Below are positions 52,752 through 61,681 of a stretch of 64,000 nt of DNA, in pieces (position 1 is the stretch's first letter; every line of letters begins with the position of its first letter). Under the pieces are notes generated by a model, which was not told where the DNA came from, made no database searches, and was given only the letters and a program-made list of their open reading frames with translations. The DNA is from Palsa-189 sp963803735. GTDB taxonomy: Bacteria; Acidobacteriota; Terriglobia; Acidiferrales; UBA7541. The translations under genes were made by a program, and so were the position numbers. Location of the stretch: assembly GCA_963803735.1 (NCBI GenBank), contig CAWDNV010000001.1:496001-560000 (forward strand), given 5' to 3'.

Positions 52752-52919
52752 ATGGACGATTATGCCTGCCCGAAATGCAAACGGAGAGCTATCATTGTGA
52801 GATACCGCGAACGGCAGAAGGTGAAGGCCGCATCCGAATGGATTATGGAGTACCGCTGCCCTCGTGGACACAAGTGGTTTCGTGTCATGGATCCCAGCCG
52901 ATCGAAAAAGAAGGCGTAA
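52752..52919 (+). CDS. Small zinc-ribbon protein
   Basis: 55 residues from ATG 52752 (GAGAGGA upstream; the longer in-frame version has no such site). MDDYACPKCKRRAIIVRYRERQ is followed by MEYRCPRGHKWFR. CxxC and CxxH/C pairs could bind one zinc ion in a ribbon. The tail is basic (PSRSKKKA). It may bind nucleic acid, but no specific role is known. Lone gene after the ECF sigma factor; an 11-bp inverted repeat follows at 53004. Confidence 0.6.
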   Translation: MDDYACPKCKRRAIIVRYRERQKVKAASEWIMEYRCPRGHKWFRVMDPSRSKKKA

Positions 52920-53003
52920 GAGCAATTATCGAAGACAGCCGTTGCGATTTAGCTGATGAATGGAAGCCAAAGTCGTTCGCTAATCACGTTGCTTCTACTC
53001 TAG

Positions 53004-53028
53004 GAGCAATGACTAGCAGTCATTGCTC
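53004..53028 (+). repeat. Perfect 11-bp inverted repeat after the zinc-ribbon gene
   Basis: GAGCAATGACT-AGC-AGTCATTGCTC. A long AT-mixed stem without a U-run, 84 bp past the stop. It could be a 3'-end hairpin or an operator. Confidence 0.5.
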
Positions 53029-53073
53029 AGCTGGAAAATCGCGACCATAAATTCATGAGCCTTGCTGAAAAGC

Positions 53074-53098
53074 GGCCGGCTACCATAGGCAGCCGGCC
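53074..53098 (-). terminator. Terminator of the GH-D-like hydrolase gene
   Basis: GGCCGGCT / AGCCGGCC 8-bp stem with a 9-nt loop. On the minus strand it is followed by GCTTTTC. It lies about 57 bp after the stop at 53155 and may also serve the convergent plus-strand gene. Confidence 0.6.
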
Positions 53099-53154
53099 TG
53101 AACTGGACTCTTCGTTTTACTCCTTCGCGTTTCGCTGTGCCAACGTGTGAGCGT

Positions 53155-55203
53155 CTACTGTGTCGGCGGATTACTGTTGGCTGGCGTCTCCAGCTGCCAA
53201 TTGAACTGGAGCGTTACGTCATTGAAGGACACCTTGTAGTATCCGCTCTCTGGTGCATTGAGTTGATTATTGGGTCCTCCACCCGTTGTAACCGTTGAGG
53301 TTCCGGAGAGACCCTGGCCGTTTCCCCAGTCAGCGCCGCTGAAATTGTTCGTGTTCGCGAATTTGTATTGCTGCATTCCAGCCGCGACCCATACTTTGTG
53401 GCCGATCCAGTTGTCTCCCACGAGCTTCATGCGCCAGGGAGTCCAGTTGGTGAAGGTGCCAAAGACAAACATCTCGGACTGGTGCACTCCGGTGGCATTA
53501 AAGGATTGCAACTGCGGAATGGCGGCACAGCTGGCGGCGTCGCCCGGCTGCCTTGCCACCACGTAGACCGTTCCTGACTGAGCGGTGGGCTGCACCTGAT
53601 TGTTCACGACCGTCGCGGGTCCGAAGGCGACTTCGAATTGCACTGGGAGGCCGGAGGTGGCGGTAGCGGAAACGTTGGGAGGCGGGCTGGGATAGTTCCA
53701 GTCGGGAATCGGGTTAAACGTGATGGATTGCGGACGGCAAGTGCTCGGTACTTGGGTAAGCTTGACGACGATGCTGCCGTGCGGAGGAAGATCTAAGGTC
53801 AGGGAACTCATCTGGCCCATGTCCGCGTGTTGCCAGAGATCCCTCACGGCGACATTACCCGAGAACCCAATGTCGCTGAATATCAAGGAACGCGTCCTCG
53901 TCATCAACTCCCGGTTGAACATCTCAACGATCCCGTCGCCATTTGACATGCGGCCGGTCCAAATCTGGCTGGCCTCGTTCGTCGGGTCGTTGGTCGTGGG
54001 GTGCCCGACGAAGTCGTCAGCATTCAGGGCGATCAGCTCCGGATTCTGATAAACCCAAACGCTGTCGCCGATCGTGTCGACTTGGTCGGTGACGCCCACC
54101 GGTCCACCTGCCATGAGATGGGTCGAGATTACAGTCCTCCTTTCGGAATCGTTTGCGTACGTGTTCATGCGGATGAAGTCGCCATCAAGGCGCATCTTAT
54201 TCTGGCCCGTGATATAAGACCAGTAGGTGTATCCATCGGACGCATTCGCCCACTGGGACCATAGCTGGAAGCGGTGGCCACGATCTTTGTCGCTGAACTT
54301 ATACCACTCGCCATAATCGACGTCCTCGTCGATGCGGGTCATGTGGGCGTACTGGCGCTCCACCTGTCCCTCGTTGAATAAGTTGGCCATAGCGAGGCTG
54401 AGATACATACCGTACTGATCGCAGGCCTCGCGCATCCAGCGCAGGGCGGTCACGTAATCCTGGTGGGAATGCGGCTGTCCGATCTTGCCAAGGTAATGAT
54501 CGAATCCAGTTTCGTACCAGGAAAGGAAGTCGACCCGGAGAAACTTGATCCCCATGTCAGCATAGAACTTGATGTATCCCTTAACGTATTGCTCGGCTCC
54601 AGGCCGCTCGATCGCTATCCACGTGAAATTAGTGTTTGAAGGGGACTGACCGGTGAGGCCGCAAGTAGTACTGGCTTGGGGACTAGCTGTGGCTGCGGTC
54701 TGAGAAGGGCCTGTGTTGGTCGCCGACGGGGGATTTGGAGCCGGGGGGTTTTCGATCAAGCTGCTGACGGGGATGTTCGTACCAACGATTTTCGTCTGGG
54801 TGTCGGAAGGGGCGACATGGATCCACAGAGGATCGGCGTACATCCCTAGTCGCATCCCCCGCGATTGAAGGTAAGCGGACCAAAAGGCGAAATCGTGCTG
54901 CCAAAGGCGCGAATGCGTAGTGCGATATCCGTTCTCGTTGAGTTCCTGACTGTCGCCCCATCCGTCGATCTCGATGGAGTTATAGCCGAACTTCTTGAGA
55001 TTCGCATCCACCCAGTTAATATTATTCAGTAATACCGATTCCGGAACGTAGTTGTAGCACACCCCGATATGCTGCCGAATGATGTTGTATTCGTAGGTGC
55101 TCCAATACAGCGGCGTCTTGTAGGGGTCGTTTTGGGCAATCGCCTGAGAGGTGGCTACAGCGACCAGACAAGCTGTCAGCAAGATTTTGAAGTAAGTCCT
55201 CAT
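53155..55203 (-). CDS. Secreted glycoside hydrolase, clan GH-D (GH27/GH36-like), with C-terminal carbohydrate-binding module
   Basis: 682 residues. Signal peptide (FKILLTACLVAVATSQAIA, cut before QND). The TIM-barrel has YNSIEIDGWGDS, the candidate nucleophile D225 in FLRVDFLSWYE, and a candidate acid/base Asp in MTRIDEDVDYGEW (about 292-296). Then LMAGGPVGVTDQVDTIGDSVWVYQNPELIALN, matching the end of GH27/36 barrels. A Ser/Thr/Pro-rich insert (150-185) interrupts the barrel. A beta domain and a starch-binding-like module (about 580-680; MFVFGTFTNWTPWRMKLVGDNWIG) follow. Alpha-galactosidase or related alpha-glycosidase activity is likely; the substrate is unknown. It is in line with the GH13 gene. 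Confidence 0.72.
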   Translation of the reverse strand: MRTYFKILLTACLVAVATSQAIAQNDPYKTPLYWSTYEYNIIRQHIGVCYNYVPESVLLNNINWVDANLKKFGYNSIEIDGWGDSQELNENGYRTTHSRLWQHDFAFWSAYLQSRGMRLGMYADPLWIHVAPSDTQTKIVGTNIPVSSLIENPPAPNPPSATNTGPSQTAATASPQASTTCGLTGQSPSNTNFTWIAIERPGAEQYVKGYIKFYADMGIKFLRVDFLSWYETGFDHYLGKIGQPHSHQDYVTALRWMREACDQYGMYLSLAMANLFNEGQVERQYAHMTRIDEDVDYGEWYKFSDKDRGHRFQLWSQWANASDGYTYWSYITGQNKMRLDGDFIRMNTYANDSERRTVISTHLMAGGPVGVTDQVDTIGDSVWVYQNPELIALNADDFVGHPTTNDPTNEASQIWTGRMSNGDGIVEMFNRELMTRTRSLIFSDIGFSGNVAVRDLWQHADMGQMSSLTLDLPPHGSIVVKLTQVPSTCRPQSITFNPIPDWNYPSPPPNVSATATSGLPVQFEVAFGPATVVNNQVQPTAQSGTVYVVARQPGDAASCAAIPQLQSFNATGVHQSEMFVFGTFTNWTPWRMKLVGDNWIGHKVWVAAGMQQYKFANTNNFSGADWGNGQGLSGTSTVTTGGGPNNQLNAPESGYYKVSFNDVTLQFNWQLETPANSNPPTQ

Positions 55204-55217
55204 AAGTCCTTCCCAAT

Positions 55218-55283
55218 AAAAAAGGTGCCAGCGCTAAGCTGGTTGTGAGATCGCCCGGGTGCGGTGACGCCGCGGGCGATCTC
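55218..55283 (-). terminator. Double hairpin between the two glycoside hydrolase genes
   Basis: An 11-bp perfect stem (55247-55257 with 55273-55283, GAGATCGCCCG / CGGGCGATCTC) is followed on the minus strand by a 5-bp stem CCAGC / GCTGG (55228-55242) and CACCTTTTTT. It ends the GH13 transcript or attenuates the downstream gene. Confidence 0.6.
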
Positions 55284-55341
55284 GTCGTGTTGGTTGTTTT
55301 CCACGGTTTCATTCGCCCACTAAACTTTTCAGCCGCAGTTG

Positions 55342-57525
55342 CTACTGGGTTGATCGATGGATCACAAGAGTGCGACCGCTGAGGGCGTTGAGATTGATAG
55401 TCAGATGACCATCGTTGGATACGTTTGCAGTGCTGTTGTCAATGATGTCCACTGCCATCTGGCCTGCGACCTGTGCCGCAGGGATCCCCGGAGGAATGAT
55501 GGTGAGATCGACCGTAACCGAATTAGAGTTTTTGCCGTAGTTGAGCGCGGTAACCGCTAGGTCCGAATTGGGAAGCGTCATCGTGATGACTGCAACCGCG
55601 GGGTTGCCGGTGGGGGGCACGGAATTCTCCGTTGCGTCGGCAATGTCAAACTTCTTGCGCGCCGCGAGCATCTTCTGGATCTGGCTCGCGAACGAGTTAG
55701 GGTCAGCGAGCTGTTGGGGCAGGGAACCGTACAGCGTCTGGGCCTTCGGGAGTCCGAGTACTGCGGACTTGGTCGCGCTGGGGTTTACATTGAGCAGGTC
55801 AACGGCGCCACGATTGATCCAGCGCCAGTCGCCGCCCGCAGTCAAGCTCGGGTCGACCGAGTTCACCGGGACGGGCAAAGCGCCGACGAGGTCCCACGCC
55901 GAGATTCCGAACACCCCCGGAATCATAGCGTTTGCGTGGGCGACGAGAAGGTGTGCCTGCCGGATCATGGCCACCTGGTCAGACGTAGCATGATACGGGT
56001 CGATGCCGAAAGCGGCGGCGATGAAGCCAGCAAACGTGGTGGCCACCCCGTCCTGCTGCGGGCGGTACAGCTTGTTATAGGGCGCAGCACCCACGGTGGT
56101 TTGCATTTGCTGGAGGATCTGCTGTTTCAATTGCGCTCCGTTTACTGTCTGGCCGTCGAACTGGATACTAGTCCGGGAGCCGAGATCGATGAGCTGGTAG
56201 GTGATTTCGTCGTGGTTTTGCATATCATGGATCATCAGGCCGGGCTGCACGTCTACCTGCAGGAGGACGGAATGCGCGAGCCGCAATGGCATCACGTCGC
56301 CCGTGATTAAGGGATGGAGTACCTGGGCGCGAGTAAAGAAGTCGTACGTGAGGTCTGGGCCATTCTGGAGGAATTGCTTGACTTGCTCCAGTGGGGTATA
56401 CAGCTCCATATACGAGAAGCCGCCAAGCTTGCGGGTCATAAAGCCGAGATCGTTCGTGCCGGTGATCGAAAGGGGCTGCAGGTAGGTTTGGGCCATCGTG
56501 TCGTTCGTGTCCGGATCGATCCCGAGGAACGGCACGGCGTCCATCCGGAGGTATTTTACGCCCCGATCAACGATGTTGCGGGCGGTGTCGCCGTACATCG
56601 CGCGGCGTGAGGCATAGGAGGGATCGAGCCAATTGAGGGTCGGCTGGGCTGGCTTGAACACATGGAGGTAGACCCATCGGCGTGTCTTGCCGTCGACGCC
56701 AACGATCGCCGGCGTAGCGCTCCAGCCGCTCCAAGTGTTGGCTTGTGGATCTGCGTCGGCCGAATGGATGGTCCCGGGGATATATCCCATGGTCTTGAGC
56801 TGCTGGGCTGCGGGAACCGGAAGGAGTTCGTGACCCCATGGATCGCTGACGGCAGGCAAGAGATTCCAAAGTGATTGAGGGATCTCAACCATCGTGTACA
56901 TGCCGGGGTAGTCCTGGAAAGCCCGCTCGGCAAGGCGGAAATCACCGCCGAGTCCAGTGTGGAGAGGCACCAGATCGTGCCCGATAATCGCCCCATGCTG
57001 CCCGGCGACGCTGACCATCTGTTTGAATTCGCTTTCAGTCCCAAACGTTGGGTCGAGGTCGAGCGCGATGCGGTCGAACCAGCCGTCGATCGTAGGAGTG
57101 AACGTAGTTCCCGTGATTCCGCCCGCGCGTTCCATCGGGTCGAGATGCTGACTTTGAATCCCGACGTTCGCCAAGTCGTCCCAGTACTGGGTGGCGCCAA
57201 ATGCGCCGAGGACGGACTGATTCGGGGCCGTGATCGCCGATGCGGGATAGTAGAGGAACCAAACCGAGGCTGTGTCCACAAACTGTTTCGGTTCTGGATT
57301 ATCGTACGTGTGCCGCCACTGTACGCCTTGGCCGGATATCGTTGTCGCCTCCTGCTCTGCCTGAAAGAGCATGGAGTTCTGTTGCAGGAAATTTATGTAT
57401 GCGGAGCTATCTTGCGCGAAGCTGATCTGACCGCCCGCAAACACCGTGCAGAACACCGTGATCAACGCGAGAGTGCAGAAGCGCTTGAGGCCACGAATGC
57501 GATGGTCGAATTTTCTATGTTCCAT
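55342..57525 (-). CDS. Secreted GH13-type (trehalose synthase/amylase-like) enzyme
   Basis: 727 residues. Signal peptide (FCTLALITVFCTVFAGGQISFA). The barrel has GH13 landmarks: YWDDLANVGIQSQHLDPMERAGGI early, GAIIGHDLVPLHTG (region I), GVKYLRMDAVPF (region II, nucleophile D329), GGFSYMELYTPLEQV (region III, acid E374) and QNHDEITYQL (region IV, D439). The C-terminal beta domain (VAVITMTLPNSDLAVTALNYGKNSNSVTVDLTI) is usual. The early-loop wording resembles maltose/trehalose-type glucosyltransferases, but these are normally cytoplasmic, so the substrate is open. It is transcribed before the GH-D-like gene, suggesting joint use of an alpha-glycan. CAGGAGAAC precedes the ATG. Confidence 0.75.
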   Translation of the reverse strand: MEHRKFDHRIRGLKRFCTLALITVFCTVFAGGQISFAQDSSAYINFLQQNSMLFQAEQEATTISGQGVQWRHTYDNPEPKQFVDTASVWFLYYPASAITAPNQSVLGAFGATQYWDDLANVGIQSQHLDPMERAGGITGTTFTPTIDGWFDRIALDLDPTFGTESEFKQMVSVAGQHGAIIGHDLVPLHTGLGGDFRLAERAFQDYPGMYTMVEIPQSLWNLLPAVSDPWGHELLPVPAAQQLKTMGYIPGTIHSADADPQANTWSGWSATPAIVGVDGKTRRWVYLHVFKPAQPTLNWLDPSYASRRAMYGDTARNIVDRGVKYLRMDAVPFLGIDPDTNDTMAQTYLQPLSITGTNDLGFMTRKLGGFSYMELYTPLEQVKQFLQNGPDLTYDFFTRAQVLHPLITGDVMPLRLAHSVLLQVDVQPGLMIHDMQNHDEITYQLIDLGSRTSIQFDGQTVNGAQLKQQILQQMQTTVGAAPYNKLYRPQQDGVATTFAGFIAAAFGIDPYHATSDQVAMIRQAHLLVAHANAMIPGVFGISAWDLVGALPVPVNSVDPSLTAGGDWRWINRGAVDLLNVNPSATKSAVLGLPKAQTLYGSLPQQLADPNSFASQIQKMLAARKKFDIADATENSVPPTGNPAVAVITMTLPNSDLAVTALNYGKNSNSVTVDLTIIPPGIPAAQVAGQMAVDIIDNSTANVSNDGHLTINLNALSGRTLVIHRSTQ

Positions 57526-58314
57526 GATTAGTTCTCCTGTGCCGTTTCGTTGATGGCGTGGAACAGGTTCCCTGATTTCACCTGTCCTGTTGACATCGCG
57601 GTTGAGCTTTGGTTTTTCACGTTCTCGACGGCGGTTTCATGCCGTCTGGATATCGAATGGATCTTGTGGATCTTGCATTGGCGGTTCCCGAGTTATGACT
57701 ATGGATATTCACGGCAAATGTCGAAATGTCTCTTGCTACTTCCTCTACCCACAAGCTGGCAGAAATTGCGGAAAGAGTTACAGAGAGAAGCCACGTGGAT
57801 ATTTTGTTGGCCATGATTCTTCGTCGCTCGGAAAACGCACGACAACAATGGGTGGCCAAGAAGCACCACGACGGCTCGGAGTCAACAGGGGGTAAGTTGC
57901 AAGAGAAAATCCGTCGACCTCAGGCAGTTGCTGGCACCGCCGCCACTGTTCTTTGCAACTGGTGTGCCATGCGCAATTTGTTGAGCCGAAGGAAAAAGGA
58001 AAAACCTGGGGCGCAAAACTCAGAGCAAGGTGTCAACATTCTGACTTGGATTCAAGTGCGAGGAGACTACGCTAGAGCAATTTCTTCTGAATTGTGAGAG
58101 AGCAAAAGCGAAAATCAACGAGTGTCTAGTCCTGTTACCAGCCGCTCTGAGGGCGTTTACATCAGGCTCAAAACAGCTTTTCCGCGCCTGGTATATCCAA
58201 CCGCGAAAACTGATGGCTCCGTGTCAAGTGCGTGACATACTGGCGATGTCGGATACGACCTGCTCTCTGGGGACACTCCCAAGGATTTCGGGTATTAGGC
58301 AAGCATCGGGTCTC
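57526..58314. other. 789-bp region without a convincing gene
   Basis: The region upstream of the GH13 gene holds two short minus-strand frames: a 65-codon one (57814-57617, starting MANKISTWLLSV, signal-like) and a tail of about 30 codons (ending SGNLFHAINETAQEN) whose stop is just before the GH13 start. Neither has a clear ribosome site. The rest shows no recognisable gene, repeat or promoter. Confidence 0.4.
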
Positions 58315-59958
58315 TCATGCTGTGGCCGCTTGGGCATTCAGTGCAACAGGAAAAGAAGCCTGCAAGACGGTTCGGCTTTTACCAATGTCAAGCGTCAGAT
58401 GTCCTCCGAGCTGTTCAACGCGTTCCTGCATACTACGCATGCCAACTCCGAGTTTGGCGGGATGGGCCGGAGGTTGGCTTGCCAGGAACTGGCTTGTAGT
58501 TTCGTTTTCTACACGCAATCTCAATTCGCCCGGTTCAAGCCTGAGACTGACATCGGCAGTGACGCCGTCGGAGTGCCGTCGAGCATTCGTCAATCCCTCT
58601 TGCACCACGCGGAATAATGTGATCTCCAATTCTTTGGGAAATTTGGGACAGGCTTTCGGCAGATCCAGGCATACCTGCATACCACTTCGCTGAGAGAAGC
58701 CCTCAACAAAGATACCTAAGGCCGAAACAAAGCCGAGCTCGTCGAGCATGGGCGGATGGAGTAGATACGACAACGTACGTAATTCGGTAAGACTTCGCCG
58801 TGCGAGGGAGATGCATTCTGAAAGAGCGTGGTGCGCTTTGGGCGGCAGCGCATCGACGCTTTCGATTACACGCAGATCCATAAGGATGGCCGCCACATTC
58901 TGTGCGGTTGTATCGTGCAGCGCCCGGGCTAGTCGACGCCGCTCGTCGTCCTGGGCCTGGACTAATTTCGTAGATAAGCTGCGAACGGCATCATCGAGCC
59001 GTTTCTGCTCAACGATGTGACCCAGCCGCCCCGCCAGATGGCTCATCGTATCGAGAAATATCTGGTCGCGGTTCATCGCCTGATCTGAGAAATATTGGCA
59101 CACCCCTACAATTTCTCTGCCGACGAGAATCGGCACTACCAGCGCGGATTTCACCGATACAGCCTCAGCCTCCAGGCTGCCTGCGAAGTCGAGTTCAGCC
59201 TCTAAGTCTTCTTCGACAAACGTTCGGGCGGTCACAAGGACCCGGGAAAACCATCCGCTGGGGAAAACGAAACGCTTCGAGGCAAACATCGCTTTCAGGG
59301 ATTGAGCACGTTCATCCAGGCCAAAATGCCAGATATCTACTGGAACTCGTGCCGCCATGATCCGTGCGGAGAAAATGTGGGCGTGCGCAAAGACACAGTG
59401 AGCAAAATCGCAAATCTGATGAAGGCAGAATCGAATCGCGTGTTCAATATTGGGCGCTTGGGCAGCACCGACCGCAACAGCGTTGGAGAACCGCGTAAAT
59501 CGAGCATTGGAGCGGAGCGTTTCGGATAATTCCCGGTAGCTGGCACCACGAAGTGTGGCCAAGATACAAGGAGTTCCGTTTATATTCACGAGTGAGGGAA
59601 AGATATCTCGAAGAATAATGCGCCCCGACCTTTGACGACAGGCCATTCCTCGAAGCCATTTGTCCCGTTTACTGCTCACAGAGTCCAACAGCAATTCCCA
59701 CTGGCCCTTGTCGAGACAAATCGTGCGCCTAGGTGGCAGTTGCAAGAACTGCTGCCTCGTATATCCGAAGATTACGGACGCTTGGGGATTGAGGTCCACA
59801 AATTCGCCAGCTGTTGAACTTAACAGGAGAATTGCGTCATGCGAGGAGACAAAGACTTTTCGAAAAAGGTCTTCGCCCGAGGCGAGGCCATTACTACGTT
59901 CACGCTCAAACAATTGAGGACGCGGATCGGTAGATGCGGCGGGGAACACGATTGCCAC
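58315..59958 (-). CDS. Cytoplasmic PAS-GAF histidine kinase, NarX/HisKA_3 type (copy 2)
   Basis: 547 residues, aligned end to end with the kinase at 42885-44498: PAS (about 30-140; VDLNPQASVIFGYTRQQFL), GAF-like (about 155-315; SALVVPILVGREIVGVCQYFSDQAMNRDQIFLDTMSHLAGRLG), HisKA_3 with H348 in RRLARALHDTTAQNVAAIL, and HATPase ending LGVGMRSMQERVEQLGGHL. Shared Cys/His residues in the GAF region (FCLHQICDF versus FCLRQICDYF) might bind a cofactor; this is speculation. No response regulator is adjacent. The duplication suggests two inputs to one NarL-type output. Confidence 0.92.
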   Translation of the reverse strand: MAIVFPAASTDPRPQLFERERSNGLASGEDLFRKVFVSSHDAILLLSSTAGEFVDLNPQASVIFGYTRQQFLQLPPRRTICLDKGQWELLLDSVSSKRDKWLRGMACRQRSGRIILRDIFPSLVNINGTPCILATLRGASYRELSETLRSNARFTRFSNAVAVGAAQAPNIEHAIRFCLHQICDFAHCVFAHAHIFSARIMAARVPVDIWHFGLDERAQSLKAMFASKRFVFPSGWFSRVLVTARTFVEEDLEAELDFAGSLEAEAVSVKSALVVPILVGREIVGVCQYFSDQAMNRDQIFLDTMSHLAGRLGHIVEQKRLDDAVRSLSTKLVQAQDDERRRLARALHDTTAQNVAAILMDLRVIESVDALPPKAHHALSECISLARRSLTELRTLSYLLHPPMLDELGFVSALGIFVEGFSQRSGMQVCLDLPKACPKFPKELEITLFRVVQEGLTNARRHSDGVTADVSLRLEPGELRLRVENETTSQFLASQPPAHPAKLGVGMRSMQERVEQLGGHLTLDIGKSRTVLQASFPVALNAQAATA

Positions 59959-60154
59959 CTCATATGTTCGATTTACATGAAAGACTATAGACCGAATTTG
60001 TTACCAGCCTATAAAGTGATCCTAGTAGACGGGAGAAGTTATCGGCCGCGAAATCCACAGCAAATCTCAGCGATTTTACGGGTGTCTGCTGTTCAAAAGG
60101 CGAAGCGCCGGGGCAACTGCTGAGATTTTAAATCCGACTAAGGGATTGAAAAGA

Positions 60155-60230
60155 TGGTGGACGGCGCGGGACTTGAACCCGCGGCCTCCTCGTTGCGAAC
60201 GAGGCGCTCTTCCAACTGAGCTAGCCGCCC
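60155..60230 (-). tRNA. tRNA-Ala (anticodon CGC)
   Basis: A full cloverleaf on the minus strand. The acceptor stem GGGCGGC pairs with GCCGTCC and includes the G3-U70 wobble that marks tRNA-Ala. D-arm GCTC ... GAGC, anticodon arm CCTCG-TTCGCAA-CGAGG (anticodon CGC, reads GCG), T-arm with GTTCAAGTC, discriminator A and encoded CCA. Confidence 0.97.
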
Positions 60231-60238
60231 ACGAGGCC

Positions 60239-60266
60239 ATTTTACACTACACAGCGAGTTCGTCAG
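60239..60266 (-). promoter_or_regulatory. Candidate tRNA-Ala promoter
   Basis: On the minus strand CTGACG (-35, 60266-60261), 16 bp, TAAAAT (-10, 60244-60239), placing the start 1-2 nt before the tRNA. Confidence 0.4.
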
Positions 60267-60337
60267 AAATTCCGGAAGGCGTTCTGTGATTTAGGTTGGG
60301 ATGGGTGGAAGGGATTCTCAGTCAGATCAGACCAAAT

Positions 60338-60367
60338 CGAGGGAGGAACCTGGCAGTTCCTCCCTCG
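60338..60367 (-). terminator. 12-bp stem terminator after the small secreted-protein gene
   Basis: Perfect inverted repeat CGAGGGAGGAAC-N6-GTTCCTCCCTCG, 36 bp after the stop of the gene at 60404. The U-run is weak (ATTTGG) on the minus strand. Confidence 0.55.
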
Positions 60368-60403
60368 TGATGGGCGCGGGCGGCGCAGGAACTTGCTGCG
60401 AAT

Positions 60404-60853
60404 TTACTTTTTCGCAGTCACTACCGGAACAGTGTTGATCTGGCCCGCCTTCGCGTAGGCTTCTCGTTCGCTTTTCGTGAGCGGCGCGAAGACGATCGCT
60501 TTGCCAAACTGAGGCAGATTCAAGGAACGAACTCTGCGCTGGTTTGCGTGATTCGTAATGGTTAGGTACACACCGCTCATGTGGCTATCTTCAACGAGGG
60601 GATACTCCGTATACACGCCGGCACTGCTACCGTTTGCCGGGCTAATCTTGGCTGGAGACACTGTCGAGTCCATCCGGATCACATAATCTCCGGCCGGAAG
60701 CACTGCTTGTCCCCAGCGAACTTTGTAGGGAAGCGTGAACTTGCCTGCGAAACTTGGCTGCGCATTTGCGGCAGCCGTAAAGACGAAAGTGGTTATCACC
60801 AGGCCCAGAAGGAGCCTCAAGGAGGCCGGACTGGTCACATGCTTAATTTTCAT
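60404..60853 (-). CDS. Small secreted protein with an LPAGDY-type domain
   Basis: 149 residues. Signal peptide (LRLLLGLVITTFVFTAAANA, cut before QPS) and a beta-rich domain beginning FTLPYKVRWGQAVLPAGDYVIRMDSTVSPAKI, parallel to FSAPVELPGNKVLPAGTYAFKLLDS in the protein at 37824-38438. KAIVFAPLTKSEREAYAKAGQINTVPVV ends it. AAAGGAGAATAACG precedes the ATG. The function is unknown. It is monocistronic, with a strong stem-loop downstream. Confidence 0.7.
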   Translation of the reverse strand: MKIKHVTSPASLRLLLGLVITTFVFTAAANAQPSFAGKFTLPYKVRWGQAVLPAGDYVIRMDSTVSPAKISPANGSSAGVYTEYPLVEDSHMSGVYLTITNHANQRRVRSLNLPQFGKAIVFAPLTKSEREAYAKAGQINTVPVVTAKK

Positions 60854-61099
60854 CGTTATTCTCCTTTTGCTTGAGTCGATGCTCTTTATTGGTGGCCGTT
60901 TGAAGGCTGCATCACGCCTTCACTCTGTAAAGCGAAAAACCCCGCCAGAGTGGCTCACCTATTTGTCAACATGGGCAAAAAGGGGGCTCCAGCCGCGGGA
61001 TTGCGAAATGGGGAAACATTAGAACCAGTGCTTTACTTTGGAGACTTGTGGCGTTAGCATCGCGCCAATTCCCACGAGAAGCCCCAGTGGCGGCGAAAC

Positions 61100-61681
61100 G
61101 TGTATCCAGCATCGTCCGAACGGGTCAGCAAACTTCTCCTGAATTGGGGTCAAGGGGACCAGGGCGCGCGCGAGGCACTGATTCCTCTGGTCTACGACGA
61201 ATTGCGCCGCCTGGCGCGACGTTACCTTAGGCGGGAACGCCGCGATCACACGCTTCAAAGCGCAGCGCTGGTCAACGAGGCCTACCTTCGTCTCATTCGG
61301 CAGGAGCATCCGCAGTGGCAGAACCGCGCTCACTTTTTTGGCGTAGCGGCGCAGCTCATGCGGCACATTCTGGTGGACCATGCTCGAAATCGGGCAGCTG
61401 CCAAGCGCGGTGCCGGCGCTCCGCGACTGACCCTGGACCCAGATGTCGCTTTGCCACAGGAGCGAGATGTGGATCTGATCGCGCTTGACGATGCCTTAAA
61501 CCAACTCGCTGCCCTAGATCCACAGCAGAGCCGTCTTGTGGAGTTGCGGTTCTTTGGCGGCCTTTCCATTGAGGAGACTTCGGTCGTACTGGGTATTTCG
61601 CCCGCAACAGTGAAGCGTGAATGGGCAACGGCACGCGCCTGGCTGCAACGCGAAATGAGGAACAAGGAAACAAGCGCATGA
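61100..61681 (+). CDS. ECF-type sigma factor coupled to a Ser/Thr kinase
   Basis: 193 residues from GTG 61100. It has the ECF_sig/TIGR02999-like pattern: VSKLLLNWGQGDQGAREALIPLVYDELRRLARRYLRRERRDHTLQSAALVNEAYLRLI, then AHFFGVAAQLMRHILVDHARNRAAAKRG (region 2), and region 4 (LDPQQSRLVELRFFGGLSIEETSVVLGISPATVKREWATARAWLQREM). This subgroup typically sits next to a protein kinase in Acidobacteriota and Planctomycetes. The stop overlaps the kinase start (ATGA). It is thought to be controlled by phosphorylation instead of a classical anti-sigma factor. The GTG start has no strong ribosome site. Confidence 0.9.
   Translation: MYPASSERVSKLLLNWGQGDQGAREALIPLVYDELRRLARRYLRRERRDHTLQSAALVNEAYLRLIRQEHPQWQNRAHFFGVAAQLMRHILVDHARNRAAAKRGAGAPRLTLDPDVALPQERDVDLIALDDALNQLAALDPQQSRLVELRFFGGLSIEETSVVLGISPATVKREWATARAWLQREMRNKETSA

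Noticed and set aside
57617..57814. Short minus-strand frame beginning MANKISTWLLSV
   Set aside because: Signal-like start but no ribosome site and no recognisable mature part; too weak to call a gene.
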